In this document: one piece after another, positions 35,720 to 46,221 of the stretch
Layout of the letters: every line of letters starts with the position of its first letter
Numbering within the stretch: the stretch's first letter is position 1
The notes under the pieces: generated by a model
What the model saw: only the letters and a program-made list of their open reading frames with translations
What the model was told of the DNA's origin: nothing
The model's database searches: none
Assembly: GCA_022448265.1 (NCBI GenBank)
Contig: JAKVCC010000005.1
Span: forward strand, 108,314 to 172,313
Reading direction: 5' to 3'
Length of the DNA stretch: 64,000 nucleotides
DNA from: Pirellulales bacterium
Lineage (GTDB): Bacteria > Planctomycetota > Planctomycetia > Pirellulales > Lacipirellulaceae
Made by a program: the position numbers and the translations under genes

Positions 35720-37192
35720 ATGGCTGACTGGGTTGTCATTGCATCTGTGATGCTGGTTTACCTAGCCATCGTCATGGTGATCGGCCTGCTGTCGACGCGC
35801 GGACGTGAGCACTCCGTCGATGAGTATGTTAACGCGGGGCGCGACCTGGGCTTCTTTACAACTTATTTTCTACTTGGGGCCGCAATTTTCAGCGCCTTTG
35901 CCTTTCTTGGGGGCCCAGGCTGGGCTTATGGAAAGGGGGCGGCCACGCTTTTTATTCTTGGCTATTGCGCGACGGGTCTGTGGTTGTTCTGGTTGTTCGG
36001 TCCCCAGGTCATGCAATTGGGACATCGATACAATTACTCCACCCAGGCGGAATTCTTGAGTGATCGTTTCGAGAGTCGCTGGCTGTCGGTCCTGGTTGCA
36101 GTTGTCTCAATCATGGCGTTTATCCCGTACATGACGTTGCAAATGAAGGGCTGTGGATATGTCGTCAGCACGCTCACCAACCAGCGCATCCCGTTCGAGC
36201 TGGGGGCGCTACTTTCTTACGGTGTCGTGCTCGCCTACGTATTTTTTGGTGGGCTCCGCGGCGTGGCCTGGACCAATGTTTTTCAGGGATCTTTTATGAT
36301 CGCCCTTGCGTGGTTCTTAGGTATTTATATCCCTCTAAAGATACACGGCGGATTCGAGCCCATGTTCCGCAAGATTGCTGAGGCCCGGCCCGATTTTCTC
36401 TTAATCGGCCGTGAAGGCAGTATGATGACGCATCAGGCTTTTTCTTCGGCCTTATTGGTTTCGTTTCTCGGATTTTCTTGTTGGCCGCATTTTTTTATGC
36501 GTCTTTACAATATCCGCAGTGAGCGGGTGTTGAAGAAGATCCTCGTAGGCTATCCATTATTTGCGATCTTTCTGGTTCCAGTGTTGTTGGTCGGATTTGC
36601 TGGAATTGGTTATGTCGATCTGGAGTCAAAGGGGATGGATGCGGATGCGATCTTGCCCTATATGATTCAAAGCATGGGGCTGCCAGCACTGGTGATTGGG
36701 CTATTTGGTGCGGGGACGCTGGCCGCCTCGATGTCGACACAGGATACGATCACGCACGCAGCCGCTACAATCTTCGTGAAAGACTTCTACGCCAAGCTAG
36801 TTCGTCGCGACCTGAACGATAAAGAGGTGATGTGGTGGATTCGCATTGCAGTCATTGTCTTCGGTGCGATTTCGTACTTATTCGCCGTCTTGGGAGGAGA
36901 ATCGTTGGTGGATTTGTTGCTCGGCGCTTACGGATCCATCGTACAATTATTGCCGCTGGTATTGTCCGCCGTATACGTGCGTCGCGCCACCGGCCCCGCA
37001 GTCATGGCGGGACTTGCCGGCGGCGTAACAACCAACTATCTGATACACTTCCAGGTTGTCCCGTCGAGTTATGCCCTGGGCATCCATGCGGGACTTTGGG
37101 GCCTGGGAATCAACATAGGCTTGATCGTCCTTGTTTCGATGGTTGGTCGACCGCAGGATCCAAGGCATCTGGCGCGGTTTGATCTGGATTGA
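35720..37192 (+). CDS. Sodium:solute symporter
   Basis: A 490-residue SSS-family transporter with about 13 helices and a good AAGGAAATAGGAA site. Family signatures include YVNAGRDLGFFTTYFLLGAAIFSAFAFLGGPGWAYGKG in helices 1-2, the GGLRGVAWTNVFQG segment near residue 175 and the FGAGTLAASMSTQDTITHAAATIFVKDFY segment near 331, whose Ser/Thr residues belong to the sodium site. It imports a small solute driven by sodium; the substrate (organic acid, amino acid, pantothenate or other) cannot be told. Pairing with the DUF3311-like protein is typical. An M20 peptidase gene follows 194 bp downstream on the same strand. Confidence 0.9.
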   Translation: MADWVVIASVMLVYLAIVMVIGLLSTRGREHSVDEYVNAGRDLGFFTTYFLLGAAIFSAFAFLGGPGWAYGKGAATLFILGYCATGLWLFWLFGPQVMQLGHRYNYSTQAEFLSDRFESRWLSVLVAVVSIMAFIPYMTLQMKGCGYVVSTLTNQRIPFELGALLSYGVVLAYVFFGGLRGVAWTNVFQGSFMIALAWFLGIYIPLKIHGGFEPMFRKIAEARPDFLLIGREGSMMTHQAFSSALLVSFLGFSCWPHFFMRLYNIRSERVLKKILVGYPLFAIFLVPVLLVGFAGIGYVDLESKGMDADAILPYMIQSMGLPALVIGLFGAGTLAASMSTQDTITHAAATIFVKDFYAKLVRRDLNDKEVMWWIRIAVIVFGAISYLFAVLGGESLVDLLLGAYGSIVQLLPLVLSAVYVRRATGPAVMAGLAGGVTTNYLIHFQVVPSSYALGIHAGLWGLGINIGLIVLVSMVGRPQDPRHLARFDLD

Positions 37193-37386
37193 TTTTTGTG
37201 CTGCGAAGGAGAGACGCCGCGATTGTTTTTTCGTGTGAGACAGCCTGTTGGCGGCCGCACGGTGCCATTTGCCGTGTCATGATCAGCTCGAAATGGACCT
37301 CGCGGGAGTACACGCTAGCGATCAACCGTGTGGCCCACAAACTGACCACCGAATAATAGGCGGACGATCGAACAAAAGGGTGCAAC

Positions 37387-38589
37387 ATGTCTCGTACAAA
37401 ACTTCCGGCAATCGCCGGTCTCCTGCCGGATTCTCGGGCTACCCAGTACCTCATGCGCCTCTTGGGTCTTCCGGGAATGAGCGGGGCTGAGAGCCAGGTT
37501 GTGGCATTGCTGCGCCGTGAATTGCGACGGGCGGGCGCGCCCGCCGATGCGATCCAGGAGGATCAGGCGCATCGACGCTCCTCATTCGGGGGTGAAGTCG
37601 GCAACTTGGTGTGCCGATTGCCGGGTACCCGCCGTGGGCCTGGTCGCATGCTGGTGGCCCACATGGACACAGTGCCTGTCTGCCGGGGCGCGCGGCCCGT
37701 GCAGCGAGGCAATCGCATTATAGCCAAGGATTCCAGTACGGGCTTGGGCGCCGACAACCGCGCGGGGGTTGCCGTATTGCTCTCGACGGCCATCGGCATT
37801 CTTCGCAGTAAAATACCTCATCCGCCCCTCACGTTTCTCTGGACGGTTCAGGAAGAAGTTGGATTGCATGGGGCGCACAACGTGCGGCTGGGCATGCTCG
37901 GCAAACCGAAAATGGCCTTCAATTGGGACGGCGGCGCTGCCTGTGATTTAAAGATTGGGGCGACAGGTGGCTATCGCATGCGTATCAAAATCCGTGGTCT
38001 GGCGAGCCACGCGGGCGGCCATCCGGAAGACGGTGTGAGCGCAATTGCTATTGCGTCGGTCGGTATTGCTGACTTGGTCAACAATGGTTGGCACGGCTTG
38101 GTCGAAAAAGGTCGCCAATCGGGTACGAGCAATATTGGTGTTATTACTGGGGGGGAAGCCACCAATGTGGTTCCGGATTTGGTCTGCATTCGCGCCGAGG
38201 CGCGCAGCCACAATCGAAAGTTTCGCGAACGCATTGTGCGCGAGATGGAGAAGGCGTTTCGCAAGGCTGCCAGCCAAGTCCGCAGCGCGGCTGGGAAGTG
38301 CGGAGAAGTCAAGTTCGATGGCCACTTGGACTACGAGTCATTCCGGCTGCCGCAGGACGATGTTTCGGTCGTAGCCGCTGCTGCCGCCATTAGGGCAGAA
38401 AAAGGCAGGCCCGATTACGCCGTCGTCAATGGGGGGCTCGACGCCAATTGGCTCACGGCTCGTGGCCTTCCGACCGTCACGCTTGGCTGCGGCCAAAATC
38501 GCATCCACACGACCGGCGAGTGGCTCAATCTCAAGGAGTTCCATCGAGCCCGGCGGATTGCGATGCGGCTGGCCACTGCCGTAGAATAG
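37387..38589 (+). CDS. M20-family aminopeptidase, PepT-like
   Basis: A 400-residue zinc peptidase with an AAGGGTG ribosome site. Zinc-binding and catalytic motifs are VAHMDTVPV (His and Asp, near residue 93), GLGADNRAGVA (bridging Asp, near 121), QEEVGLHGA (catalytic and ligand Glu, near 157), NWDGG (Asp, near 181) and a late IHTTGEWL (His, near 378). The lid domain (GLASHAGGHPEDGVSA) lies between. It most resembles tripeptidase PepT and related di/tripeptidases and would release N-terminal residues from small peptides in the cytoplasm. Exact specificity is not shown. Confidence 0.92.
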   Translation: MSRTKLPAIAGLLPDSRATQYLMRLLGLPGMSGAESQVVALLRRELRRAGAPADAIQEDQAHRRSSFGGEVGNLVCRLPGTRRGPGRMLVAHMDTVPVCRGARPVQRGNRIIAKDSSTGLGADNRAGVAVLLSTAIGILRSKIPHPPLTFLWTVQEEVGLHGAHNVRLGMLGKPKMAFNWDGGAACDLKIGATGGYRMRIKIRGLASHAGGHPEDGVSAIAIASVGIADLVNNGWHGLVEKGRQSGTSNIGVITGGEATNVVPDLVCIRAEARSHNRKFRERIVREMEKAFRKAASQVRSAAGKCGEVKFDGHLDYESFRLPQDDVSVVAAAAAIRAEKGRPDYAVVNGGLDANWLTARGLPTVTLGCGQNRIHTTGEWLNLKEFHRARRIAMRLATAVE

Positions 38590-38658
38590 CTTGTAGAAGC
38601 CAGCTTATGCCTTGATCGGCAAAGCTTTGACCGCCGACCACCGACCGCCAAACCGCCT

Positions 38659-38955
38659 ATGCATCCGCATGACGAAGTCTGTCTCTGCTTCCATGTAACC
38701 CAACGCAAGCTGGCCAACTTCTTGCGGATCGAGAATCCGAAACGTGTTGGGCAGATGGCCGACTGTTTTGGTGCAGGCACGGGGTGCGGTTGGTGCCGTC
38801 CGTTTTTGGAGCGGATGTTCCGTGCAGCAATGGCGGACGATCCGGAAGCTGCCGAATTACCGGCGGCGGAGCAATACGCGCGTCTGCGCGGTGACTACGT
38901 CCGCGAGGGCGGCGGCACGCTGCCACCCGGAGCGACTCCTGTCGACACCTCGTAG
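38659..38955 (+). CDS. BFD-like 2Fe-2S-binding protein
   Basis: A 98-residue protein with the bacterioferritin-associated ferredoxin layout. CLCFHV near residue 8 gives C-x-C, and CFGAGTGCGWC near residue 33 gives the C-x-x-C pair, four ligands for a 2Fe-2S cluster. The C-terminal 45 residues are an extra acidic, proline-containing tail. BFD proteins move electrons to release iron from bacterioferritin or act as small ferredoxin modules. No ferritin gene is adjacent. It lies 70 bp after the peptidase gene. Confidence 0.85.
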   Translation: MHPHDEVCLCFHVTQRKLANFLRIENPKRVGQMADCFGAGTGCGWCRPFLERMFRAAMADDPEAAELPAAEQYARLRGDYVREGGGTLPPGATPVDTS

Positions 38956-39170
38956 TTCTTGCAGTAGCGTTCGCCTTGGAGGGCTGCAGCGGTTAATTTT
39001 TGGCCGGCGCCGGGTGCTTGCCGTCAGGGGACTCAAGCAAAGGGCCCAGACGCAGCTTGTACTGATAAAACTGGCGGTCGGGGAAGGCTGCAGTCTGGCT
39101 GGGGTAGCGAGCTTTCTCTTGCTGCAAGAGTCTGGGCGTGTTATAAGCGCAGAGAGAGGAATGCACCGTT

Positions 39171-39881
39171 GTGGGGATCTTCAGAGAGGCAATCGTGGGC
39201 GCTACACAAGTCACATTGCGAGTATTGGACGGTGCGGATCGAGGCCAAGTTTATAAAAACCTGCAAGCGCCCATCACAATAGGTCGCGAGGAAGGAAACT
39301 CAGTTCAACTTAACGATGATCGCCTCAGCCGATTTCACATCAAGATTCAGGAGGATCAGGACAAGCTGGTGCTGACCGATCTGGAGAGCACCAACGGCAC
39401 GCGCGTCAATGGCGAGGACACGCAATTGCGGATTCTCCGTTATGGCGATGTGGTCTCGGTCGGCCGATCGGTCTTGCTATTTGGCACGCGTGATCAGATT
39501 GCGGGTCGGTTAGAGGAGTTGCGCAGCGACGGGTTGAGTTCAACCGGCGAACTTCACGCGGGCGAGTTGGCCGAACAGGCTGATTCCTCGTCAGCTAGTT
39601 TTGAGTTGCATCTGGGGGCATCAGAGGATTTGCAGAGTACACTGCACATGCCCTTGCCGCCGGAATTGCCCGACCAGCTTAGTGCTGGTCAAGCGGCCCA
39701 AGTTTCTGAATTGCTTGAGTACTTCCATCTCCGGGCCCGGCTACTCGTGCAGTCGGCGATACTTGCCGAAGAAGAGAAACATGTGATGATCTCAATTGCC
39801 CAGTGGCAGGATTTGCTTGACATGCAGTCCCAACTGGCCGAGTACCTGCGCGCGATTGGTGAGCCGGGAGCGGAAAAATAG
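39171..39881 (+). CDS. FHA-domain protein
   Basis: A 236-residue protein started at GTG, with GAGAGAGGA about 10 bases upstream. Residues 12-110 form a forkhead-associated domain: ITIGREEGNSVQLNDDRLSRFHIKI and LTDLESTNGTRVNG contain the conserved Gly-Arg, Ser-x-x-His and Asn-Gly of phosphothreonine binding. A low-complexity linker follows, then a helical C-terminus (about 165-236). It should bind a phosphothreonine target of a Ser/Thr kinase, a signalling mode common in planctomycetes. No kinase lies next to it. Confidence 0.9.
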   Translation: MGIFREAIVGATQVTLRVLDGADRGQVYKNLQAPITIGREEGNSVQLNDDRLSRFHIKIQEDQDKLVLTDLESTNGTRVNGEDTQLRILRYGDVVSVGRSVLLFGTRDQIAGRLEELRSDGLSSTGELHAGELAEQADSSSASFELHLGASEDLQSTLHMPLPPELPDQLSAGQAAQVSELLEYFHLRARLLVQSAILAEEEKHVMISIAQWQDLLDMQSQLAEYLRAIGEPGAEK

Positions 39882-39984
39882 CAAGAATGGCCTTTGTGTC
39901 ATTCCCTCGCTTGTTGACGTTGCTTTGTTTGGCCGAAGCATTGTCAGTGTCTATGGGGCTTCGATCTTCTCCAGCATGAGAACC

Positions 39985-40050
39985 AGTTTTAAAATCTGCT
40001 TTGGGGGCACAATTTGCGGGGGTCTCGCCGCTGAGTGATGGTTTTGAAAT
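39985..40050 (+). repeat. About 65-bp dispersed hairpin element, copy D
   Basis: Runs AGTTTTAAAATCTGCTTTGG, then GGGCACAATTTG, GTCTCGCCGC and TGATGGTTTTGAAATG. It aligns with the copies at 23824, 35370 and 47472 and lies between the FHA gene and dnaE. Confidence 0.65.
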
Positions 40051-40177
40051 GGATTTCAGTCGCTCACGGTTAGGTCGTGGTCAATTGGGCTTTTGGACTT
40101 TGGTCAACGGCCATTCTTTTGTAGGTGGCTGACGTTACAATAGCGGTACCACTCATCACGATCAGGAGGGAAACCGC

Positions 40178-43100
40178 TTGTCTGAACCATTTGTTCATCT
40201 GCATTGCCATAGTCATTACAGCCTTTTGGACGGGGCGAGCCCGATCAAAAAACTGGTTCGGCGTGCTAAAGACCTGGGAATGAATGCCCTGGCACTCACC
40301 GATCATGGCAATCTTTACGGTGCGCTCGAATTTTATCAGGCGTGTCGAGAAGCTGAGATCAATCCGGTACTCGGCTACGAAGCCTATGTTGCTCCTGGCA
40401 GTCGTTTTTCCAAGGGTGGCGGCCCTGATCGGAGTTCTAGCTGGGGTGCCAAGGAGTCCAGCTATCACCTGACGCTGCTTGCTCAAAATCGCGTTGGCTT
40501 TAACAATCTTATAAAGATGGCAAGCAATGCGTTCTTGGAAGGATTTTATCACAAGCCCCGAATTGATCGAGAACTACTCGCCGACCATTGCGAGGGTGTC
40601 ATCTGTCTGAGTGGCTGCGTGTCGGGTGAGTTCAGCCGCGCTCTCCTTCATGGCAGTGGATCTGCAACTGAGGAGCAGATCGCTCGTGCTATTAATATTG
40701 CGAGCTGGTTCCAGCAGGTATTTGGCGAGCGCTACTATATCGAAATTCAGGACAATGGCCTTGAAATTCAGCGACAGGCCAAAGAGGCAGCTGTGGAAGT
40801 CGCCCAACGGGTCGGCTTGCCATTGGTAGCCACCAGCGACGCACACTACGTCAACCAGGAAGATGCTGAATCGCAAGACGTATTGCTATGCATCAATACG
40901 GGGAAATTCCGCACCGACGCCAATCGGATGAAGATGGAAGGCGATCAATTCTTTCTCCGAAGCCCCGAGCAAATGTACAAAGTTCTGCCCGATCAGGCGG
41001 ACGCGCTGCGCCGCTCGCAAGAAATCGCCGACGGTGTGGATATCGACTTGGACCTTGGCAAGCGACACTTCCCCAGTTTTTTGCCCCCGGCAAACAAAAC
41101 GTCGAAGGACTATCTTCGCGAGCTTTGTCTTGCCGGCTTGAAAGAGTGCTACGCAGACGAGCCTCGGCGGTGGGAGGGCACGGAGTTATCCCAAGAAGTT
41201 CTCGATCGTCTCAACCGTGAACTAGACGTCATCAACAAGTTGGGTTTCTGCGACTACTTTCTTATCGTATGGGACTTCGTGCGGTTTGCCGTTGAAAATG
41301 ACATTCCTTCCACGGCGCGCGGTTCTGGGGTTGGGTCATTGGTTTGCTATGCGCTGAAAATGAGCCATGTGTGTCCCCTGCGCTATGACTTGCTCTTTGA
41401 GCGGTTCTTGGACGAGAGTCGCTTGGAAGCCCCCGACATCGACATCGACTTCTGCAAGGAACGTAGAGGCGAAGTGATTCAGTATGTGAAGGACAAGTAC
41501 GGCGAGGCCAACGTCGCGCAAATCGGAACTTTCGGCACCCTGGCTGCCCGTGCCGCCTTGCGCGATGTGGGCCGTACGTTGGGGCTACCGATTTCGCGAG
41601 TCGATCAGATCGTGGCAATGGTTCCCGATCAACTGGGCATAACACTTGACGCTGCGTTGGAACAGAGCGAAGAGCTTAAGAAAACCTACGCAGGCGACGG
41701 GGAAGTGCGCGAACTAGTCGATCTGGCGCGCAAGATTGAAGGTCTGGCGCGAAATGTCGGCACGCATGCCGCAGCGGTGGTCATTGCCAAGAAACCCGTG
41801 GACGAGTACGTGCCCCTACAGCGTGTGAAAGGGAAATCGGAAGTCATAACTCAGTGGGCAATGGGCGATGTGGAAAGAGCTGGCCTCTTAAAAATGGACT
41901 TTCTCGGTCTGCGAAATCTCACCATCCTGGCGTATAGCATCAATCTGGTCGAGCAATCGTGTGGCAAGCGCATTGATCCCTATCAGTTTCCGCTTGACGA
42001 CCAGGAAACGTTTGCCCTGCTCTGTCGTGGTGAAACGAAGGGTATCTTCCAGCTGGAAAGCGGCGGTATTCGCGACTTATTGCAGCGCATGAAGCCTGAC
42101 CACTTTCGTGATGTCATTGCCACTAATGCGCTCTATCGCCCAGGGCCCTTAGAAGGTGGGATGGTCGATGATTACATCGAGGTCAAGCATGGCCGCAAGC
42201 GAGCTGAGTACCCTCACCCCGTCATGGAAGAGGTGCTTCAAGAAACCCACGGGGTGATGGTCTACCAAGAACAGGTGATGCGGATTCTCAATCGGTTGGG
42301 TGGAATTCGGCTTTCAGACGCCTACAAGTGTATTAAGGCGATCAGTAAGAAGAACTTAGCAATCATCGCCCGCTTTCGTGAGCAGTTCATTGGCGGTGCC
42401 AAGGAAAACGGGTTTGAAGAGAAAAAAGCCAACGAACTATTTGGCATGATCGAAAAATTTGCCGGCTACGGTTTTAACAAAAGCCATTCCACTGCTTACG
42501 CACTGATTGCGTACATGACCGCCTATCTCAAGGTGCACTACCCAGTCGAATTTATGGCGGCTCTGCTTTCATGCGATATTTCAGGGCGCAATTTCAAGAG
42601 CAAAGATGCCTTGGTGGAGCACTTGGAAGATTGTCGCCGGATGAAAATCGAAGTTCTCCCTCCCGATGTAAATGCTTCCGAGCAGGACTTCTTTGTGGAT
42701 GATGGGAAAATCCGTTTTGGGCTGAGCGCGATTAAGGCGTGTGGCAGCGGAGCGGCTGAGGCGATAGCAGTCCAGCGCAAGCGACATGGGCCGTTCAAGG
42801 ATTTGTTTGATTTTTGTGAGCGGGTCGATCCGCAATCCTGCAATCGGTCTACGATCGAGGCACTGATTAAGGCCGGTGCGATCGACTCCCTGGGAGGCCA
42901 TCGGGCCCAGTTGATGGCGGTCCTCGACCGAGCTTTACAATCGGGAGCAGCAGCGGCAGCTGATCGGCGGAGCGGCCAAAAGGGCTTGTTTGACCACGAT
43001 GGCGAAGAACTGCGAGATGCACCCAACGATTTGCCGACAATAGCTCCTTTTGACGAAAAGCAGCAGCTTGTCATGGAGCGAGAAGTGCTCGGTTTTTACC

Positions 43101-43777
43101 TTTCCAGCCATCCGCTAGCCGAGTACGAAGCGACTCTCCGAACCTACTGCACGCATACGAGCCAATCACTCCTGAGCATGAAGCATCGTGATGCGGTTTT
43201 TCTGGGTGGCATGTTATCGGCTGTGAAGTTTTCGCATATCAAGAATCCGCGTCCTGGGTCGGTGCAAACGAAGTATGCCATGTGGGATTTAGAGGACCTT
43301 GACGGGATTGTGCGCTGCATCCTCTGGCCCGAACAGTTTGCAGAGTTTGGACATCTCGTCGAACCGGATTCCATTTTTTGCGTGATCGGAAAAGTCGACC
43401 GGCGGCCCGGCGCGGAAGAAGTAAACCTGGTTGTCGACAAGCTGATGCCGTTGTCAGAAATGCCAGAATATTTTAGTAGCGGGATGGTCATACGCGTGTG
43501 GGAGGACGAGCATGGCGAGCAGGGGTTGCGAAACCTGCGTGAGATTGTGCGGGGCTATCCGGGGAAAAAACGTTTGCGGTTGCAGTTATGCCTGAGCACG
43601 GGGGGGCAGGTATGGGTTGATAGCGGCTGGCCTGGCATCGAGCCTAATTCGGAAATGAACGATCGCATTGATCAGCTCCTGGGCAATGGCCATCGGTACA
43701 TGGAACGGTCGACGGAAAAGACGCGTTCCCTGCCTAAGCGTTCCCTGCCTAAGCGCTCCCGGGCCAAGGCGCCCTAA
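40178..43777 (+). CDS. dnaE: DNA polymerase III alpha subunit
   Basis: The 1199-residue catalytic subunit of replicative polymerase III, DnaE1 type. The start is TTG at 40178 with a strong AGGAGGG site; no ATG gives the PHP domain. The N-terminal PHP domain opens [13 protein letters not shown] and has [10 protein letters not shown] near residue 41. The polymerase active site shows [15 protein letters not shown] near 387 and PDIDIDF near 418. [22 protein letters not shown] (near 527), GIFQLESGG and [10 protein letters not shown] follow, then helix-hairpin-helix and OB-like regions. The C-terminus ends in a basic tail with a direct repeat, [17 protein letters not shown] terminator lies about 110 bp downstream. 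Confidence 0.97.
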   Translation: MSEPFVHLHCHSHYSLLDGASPIKKLVRRAKDLGMNALALTDHGNLYGALEFYQACREAEINPVLGYEAYVAPGSRFSKGGGPDRSSSWGAKESSYHLTLLAQNRVGFNNLIKMASNAFLEGFYHKPRIDRELLADHCEGVICLSGCVSGEFSRALLHGSGSATEEQIARAINIASWFQQVFGERYYIEIQDNGLEIQRQAKEAAVEVAQRVGLPLVATSDAHYVNQEDAESQDVLLCINTGKFRTDANRMKMEGDQFFLRSPEQMYKVLPDQADALRRSQEIADGVDIDLDLGKRHFPSFLPPANKTSKDYLRELCLAGLKECYADEPRRWEGTELSQEVLDRLNRELDVINKLGFCDYFLIVWDFVRFAVENDIPSTARGSGVGSLVCYALKMSHVCPLRYDLLFERFLDESRLEAPDIDIDFCKERRGEVIQYVKDKYGEANVAQIGTFGTLAARAALRDVGRTLGLPISRVDQIVAMVPDQLGITLDAALEQSEELKKTYAGDGEVRELVDLARKIEGLARNVGTHAAAVVIAKKPVDEYVPLQRVKGKSEVITQWAMGDVERAGLLKMDFLGLRNLTILAYSINLVEQSCGKRIDPYQFPLDDQETFALLCRGETKGIFQLESGGIRDLLQRMKPDHFRDVIATNALYRPGPLEGGMVDDYIEVKHGRKRAEYPHPVMEEVLQETHGVMVYQEQVMRILNRLGGIRLSDAYKCIKAISKKNLAIIARFREQFIGGAKENGFEEKKANELFGMIEKFAGYGFNKSHSTAYALIAYMTAYLKVHYPVEFMAALLSCDISGRNFKSKDALVEHLEDCRRMKIEVLPPDVNASEQDFFVDDGKIRFGLSAIKACGSGAAEAIAVQRKRHGPFKDLFDFCERVDPQSCNRSTIEALIKAGAIDSLGGHRAQLMAVLDRALQSGAAAAADRRSGQKGLFDHDGEELRDAPNDLPTIAPFDEKQQLVMEREVLGFYLSSHPLAEYEATLRTYCTHTSQSLLSMKHRDAVFLGGMLSAVKFSHIKNPRPGSVQTKYAMWDLEDLDGIVRCILWPEQFAEFGHLVEPDSIFCVIGKVDRRPGAEEVNLVVDKLMPLSEMPEYFSSGMVIRVWEDEHGEQGLRNLREIVRGYPGKKRLRLQLCLSTGGQVWVDSGWPGIEPNSEMNDRIDQLLGNGHRYMERSTEKTRSLPKRSLPKRSRAKAP
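43725..43754 (+). repeat. 15-bp tandem repeat in the dnaE tail
   Basis: CGTTCCCTGCCTAAG occurs twice in a row, encoding (R)SLPK-RSLPK near the DnaE C-terminus. It looks like a recent in-frame duplication that lengthens the basic tail. Confidence 0.7.
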
Positions 43778-43883
43778 GAACCTTTCCAAAACACTAGGCA
43801 GCTACACCGGCCAGAACGGGGTGCCTCACGGACATTTCTGGGATAGAATCCAAGGCATTTTATGTGGAATCAAAACCCGGCAA

Positions 43884-43919
43884 GGGGTACCGAAGAAAAG
43901 CTGGCACCCCGTTTTTTTC
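43884..43919 (+). terminator. Rho-independent terminator after dnaE
   Basis: GGGGTaCC and GGcACCCC form a stem of seven pairs with one mismatch around an 11-base loop, followed by GTTTTTTT. It separates dnaE from the downstream sugar-nucleotide gene. Confidence 0.75.
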
Positions 43920-43982
43920 TCAATTAAAATAGGATCTTGCCGGACAGGTGTGTTCGCGGCAATTGAAGCTGGGCCATTTTCG

Positions 43983-44957
43983 ATGTCGAGCATTAAACGA
44001 GTATTAGTAACCGGGGGCGCAGGGTTCTTGGGTGCGCATTTATGTGAGCGCATGGTCGAGCAAGGACACGACGTCATTTGTCTCGACAATTTCTTCACCA
44101 GCCAAAAGACAAATGTTGCCCATTTGCTGGCCAGGTCGAACTTTGATTTGATTCGACACGACATTACCCACCCGATTTTTCTGGAAGTCGATGAGGTGTA
44201 TAACTTGGCTTGTCCTGCGGCTCCAGGGCACTACCAATACAATCCGATCAAGACAATGAAGACGTCGGTGTTGGGCGCAATCCATGTATTGGGTCTGGCC
44301 AAGCGCTGTCATGCCAAGGTACTGCAGGCCTCCACTAGCGAGGTCTATGGAGATCCGGAAGTTCATCCACAAAAAGAAGACTACCGGGGGGCAGTCAATC
44401 CGGTCAGTCCGCGCGCCTGTTACGACGAGGGAAAGCGCGCCGCGGAGACGCTCTTTGCGGACTACCACCGGCAGAACCAGATCGATGTGCGCATCGTTAG
44501 AATCTTTAACACGTATGGCCCCGGGATGCATCCGTTTGATGGCCGCGTCGTATCGAATTTTATCCGTCAGGCGCTTGTCGGCGAGGACATCACGATTTTT
44601 GGCAACGGCAAACAAACCCGCTCGTTTTGCTATCGCAACGATCTGGTAGAAGGGATTATCCGCATGATGCACGGCCCCTCGGGCTTTATCGGTCCGGTGA
44701 ACCTCGGTAACCCGGATGAGTATACGATCAGAGAATTGGCGGAAGTGATTGTCGAATTGACCGGGTCGAAGTCTCAGCTCGTCGAGCGGCCTCTACCGGT
44801 CGACGACCCTGCCCGTCGCCGACCGGATATTACTTTGGCCGGAGAAAAACTGGGGTGGCAGCCGACTATCTCGTTGCGTGACGGTTTGGCCAAAACCATT
44901 GAGTGGTTTCGTTCGATTCGCTTGGAAGAATTTCGAGCACCTACGCCCAACTATTGA
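43983..44957 (+). CDS. UDP-glucuronate decarboxylase (UDP-xylose synthase) type SDR
   Basis: A 324-residue extended short-chain dehydrogenase. Start at the ATG of [20 protein letters not shown], containing the NAD-binding GxxGxxG; the frame is open far upstream but that part overlaps dnaE and is not family-like. [40 protein letters not shown] (Ser/Thr of the catalytic site), [12 protein letters not shown] (Tyr and Lys) and [21 protein letters not shown] are characteristic of UDP-xylose synthases. It would decarboxylate UDP-glucuronate to UDP-xylose for surface polysaccharides. dTDP-glucose 4,6-dehydratase is a less likely alternative. Convergent with the VanZ-like gene. Confidence 0.9.
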   Translation: MSSIKRVLVTGGAGFLGAHLCERMVEQGHDVICLDNFFTSQKTNVAHLLARSNFDLIRHDITHPIFLEVDEVYNLACPAAPGHYQYNPIKTMKTSVLGAIHVLGLAKRCHAKVLQASTSEVYGDPEVHPQKEDYRGAVNPVSPRACYDEGKRAAETLFADYHRQNQIDVRIVRIFNTYGPGMHPFDGRVVSNFIRQALVGEDITIFGNGKQTRSFCYRNDLVEGIIRMMHGPSGFIGPVNLGNPDEYTIRELAEVIVELTGSKSQLVERPLPVDDPARRRPDITLAGEKLGWQPTISLRDGLAKTIEWFRSIRLEEFRAPTPNY

Positions 44958-45020
44958 GGATGAGTACTGGGATCAACGATTGGGACCCAAGCCTTGGCCC
45001 TGATTGGCGGGCTGCGACTA

Positions 45021-45431
45021 TCAATTGTTTTGGGCAAACAAAAGGCGATAAACGAGGGGGCGGGCGACCCGGAAGATGGCCAAACCTACTACAAGCCCAA
45101 CGATGTCGCATAACCAGTCCATTCCGTCCGGCGTGCGTCCAACGGGTAGTTGTGTGATCTCGTCGAATGCGCCGTAGGCGATTCCTACTAACCACATGAG
45201 AAAGAAATGTTGCGGCTGCAGCCAGCCACTTGTGAGTTCCCAGCTGATAAGTGATGAAAGTGCGAGTGTCATGTAGGCAATTGTGTGGAAGATCTTATCG
45301 TTATGTGACAGGCTGAAGGGGTCGGGCATGTCAAAGGGTAGCCGCAGGTGGGTGCAGAGAAACAAAACCACGACAAGAAAAGAAGTGGCAGCGCGGGCGA
45401 TAGAAGCAGCGCGCTTCAGGGTTTGAAGCAT
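45021..45431 (-). CDS. VanZ-family membrane protein
   Basis: A 136-residue protein with about four helices. The family pattern is visible: SHNDKIFHTIAYMTLALS after the first helix, then GIAYGAFDEITQLPVGRTPDGMDWLCDIVGLVVGL, with the conserved Glu and Asp. I start at the ATG of MLQTLKRAAS; 35 more codons are open upstream. VanZ proteins are linked to teicoplanin resistance in enterococci, but most members have no defined role, and no resistance genes lie nearby. Confidence 0.85.
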   Translation of the reverse strand: MLQTLKRAASIARAATSFLVVVLFLCTHLRLPFDMPDPFSLSHNDKIFHTIAYMTLALSSLISWELTSGWLQPQHFFLMWLVGIAYGAFDEITQLPVGRTPDGMDWLCDIVGLVVGLAIFRVARPLVYRLLFAQNN

Positions 45432-45759
45432 GGTCCCAGGCGTTACGCCAGACGGCGTGCCAGCGGGTGATTTCAGCATGGGCGATTCAGGCGAAGATGG
45501 TAAAAGGGCCGCACAATATTGGCTCGGGCTATGCAAATATAGTGTACGAGATAGGCGATCTTACATTTTACGTTCCGAGGGGCTGTCGAGCCAGTTGTTC
45601 CATACAATGGCCAGTTGTTTAAAGGAAGGGTCTGTTCGCCGAGGAATCATAGATGTCACCTAGTAGCAATCCTAGTAGGGCTTCTCATAAGATCGTGGAA
45701 ACAATGTTGCGTGTCCCTCGTGGCTCGCTTGGAGAGCATCAGCGATAAGGAGTACCAGC
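45432..45759. other. Divergent intergenic region, nothing recognised
   Basis: About 330 bases between the VanZ-like gene and tadA. No promoter, repeat or RNA structure was recognised beyond the AAGGAG ribosome site at 45747-45752. Confidence 0.4.
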
Positions 45760-46221
45760 GTGAATCACGAGCACTATATGGCTCTTGCCTTAGCCCAGGC
45801 GGAAGCAGCGCGCGAGGCAGACGAGGTGCCCGTCGGAGCCGTGATTGTTCGCGAGGATAGGGTCCTGGCGGCTGCGCACAATCAGCGGGAGCAACTTCGC
45901 GACGCGACAGCTCATGCTGAGATGATTGCTATGACGCAGGCGTCCGCAACACTTGATTCCTGGAGATTGGGCGGTTGCACATTATATTCCACCCTGGAAC
46001 CTTGCCCCATGTGCGCGGGCGCGATCTTGCAGGCTCGTCTCAGCCGAGTAGTATTTGCCGCCTTGGATCCCAAGGCGGGTGCGGTACGAAGCCTGTACCA
46101 ACTCTTGGAAGACGCCAGGATGAATCACACCGTCGAGGTAATCGGTGGCGTGATGGGTGACCCGTGTGGAAGCATTCTTACTGAGTTTTTTTCTGCCAAA
46201 CGAAGGTTGGGGAAAAAGTAA
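45760..46221 (+). CDS. tadA: tRNA-specific adenosine deaminase
   Basis: A 153-residue zinc deaminase that converts adenosine-34 of tRNA-Arg(ACG) to inosine. The start is GTG with an AAGGAG site. Motifs: VPVGAVIVREDRVLAAAHN, TAHAEMIAM (zinc His and catalytic Glu, near residue 52) and STLEPCPMCAGAIL (two zinc Cys, near 80). DPKAGAVRSLYQLLEDARMNHTVEVIGG is typical of TadA rather than cytosine or guanine deaminases. Length is normal. Confidence 0.94.
   Translation: MNHEHYMALALAQAEAAREADEVPVGAVIVREDRVLAAAHNQREQLRDATAHAEMIAMTQASATLDSWRLGGCTLYSTLEPCPMCAGAILQARLSRVVFAALDPKAGAVRSLYQLLEDARMNHTVEVIGGVMGDPCGSILTEFFSAKRRLGKK

Noticed and set aside
43668..43982. N-terminal extension of the UDP-glucuronate decarboxylase frame
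   Set aside because: It overlaps the end of dnaE, crosses the terminator and has no SDR-like sequence; the ATG at 43983 gives the standard N-terminus.
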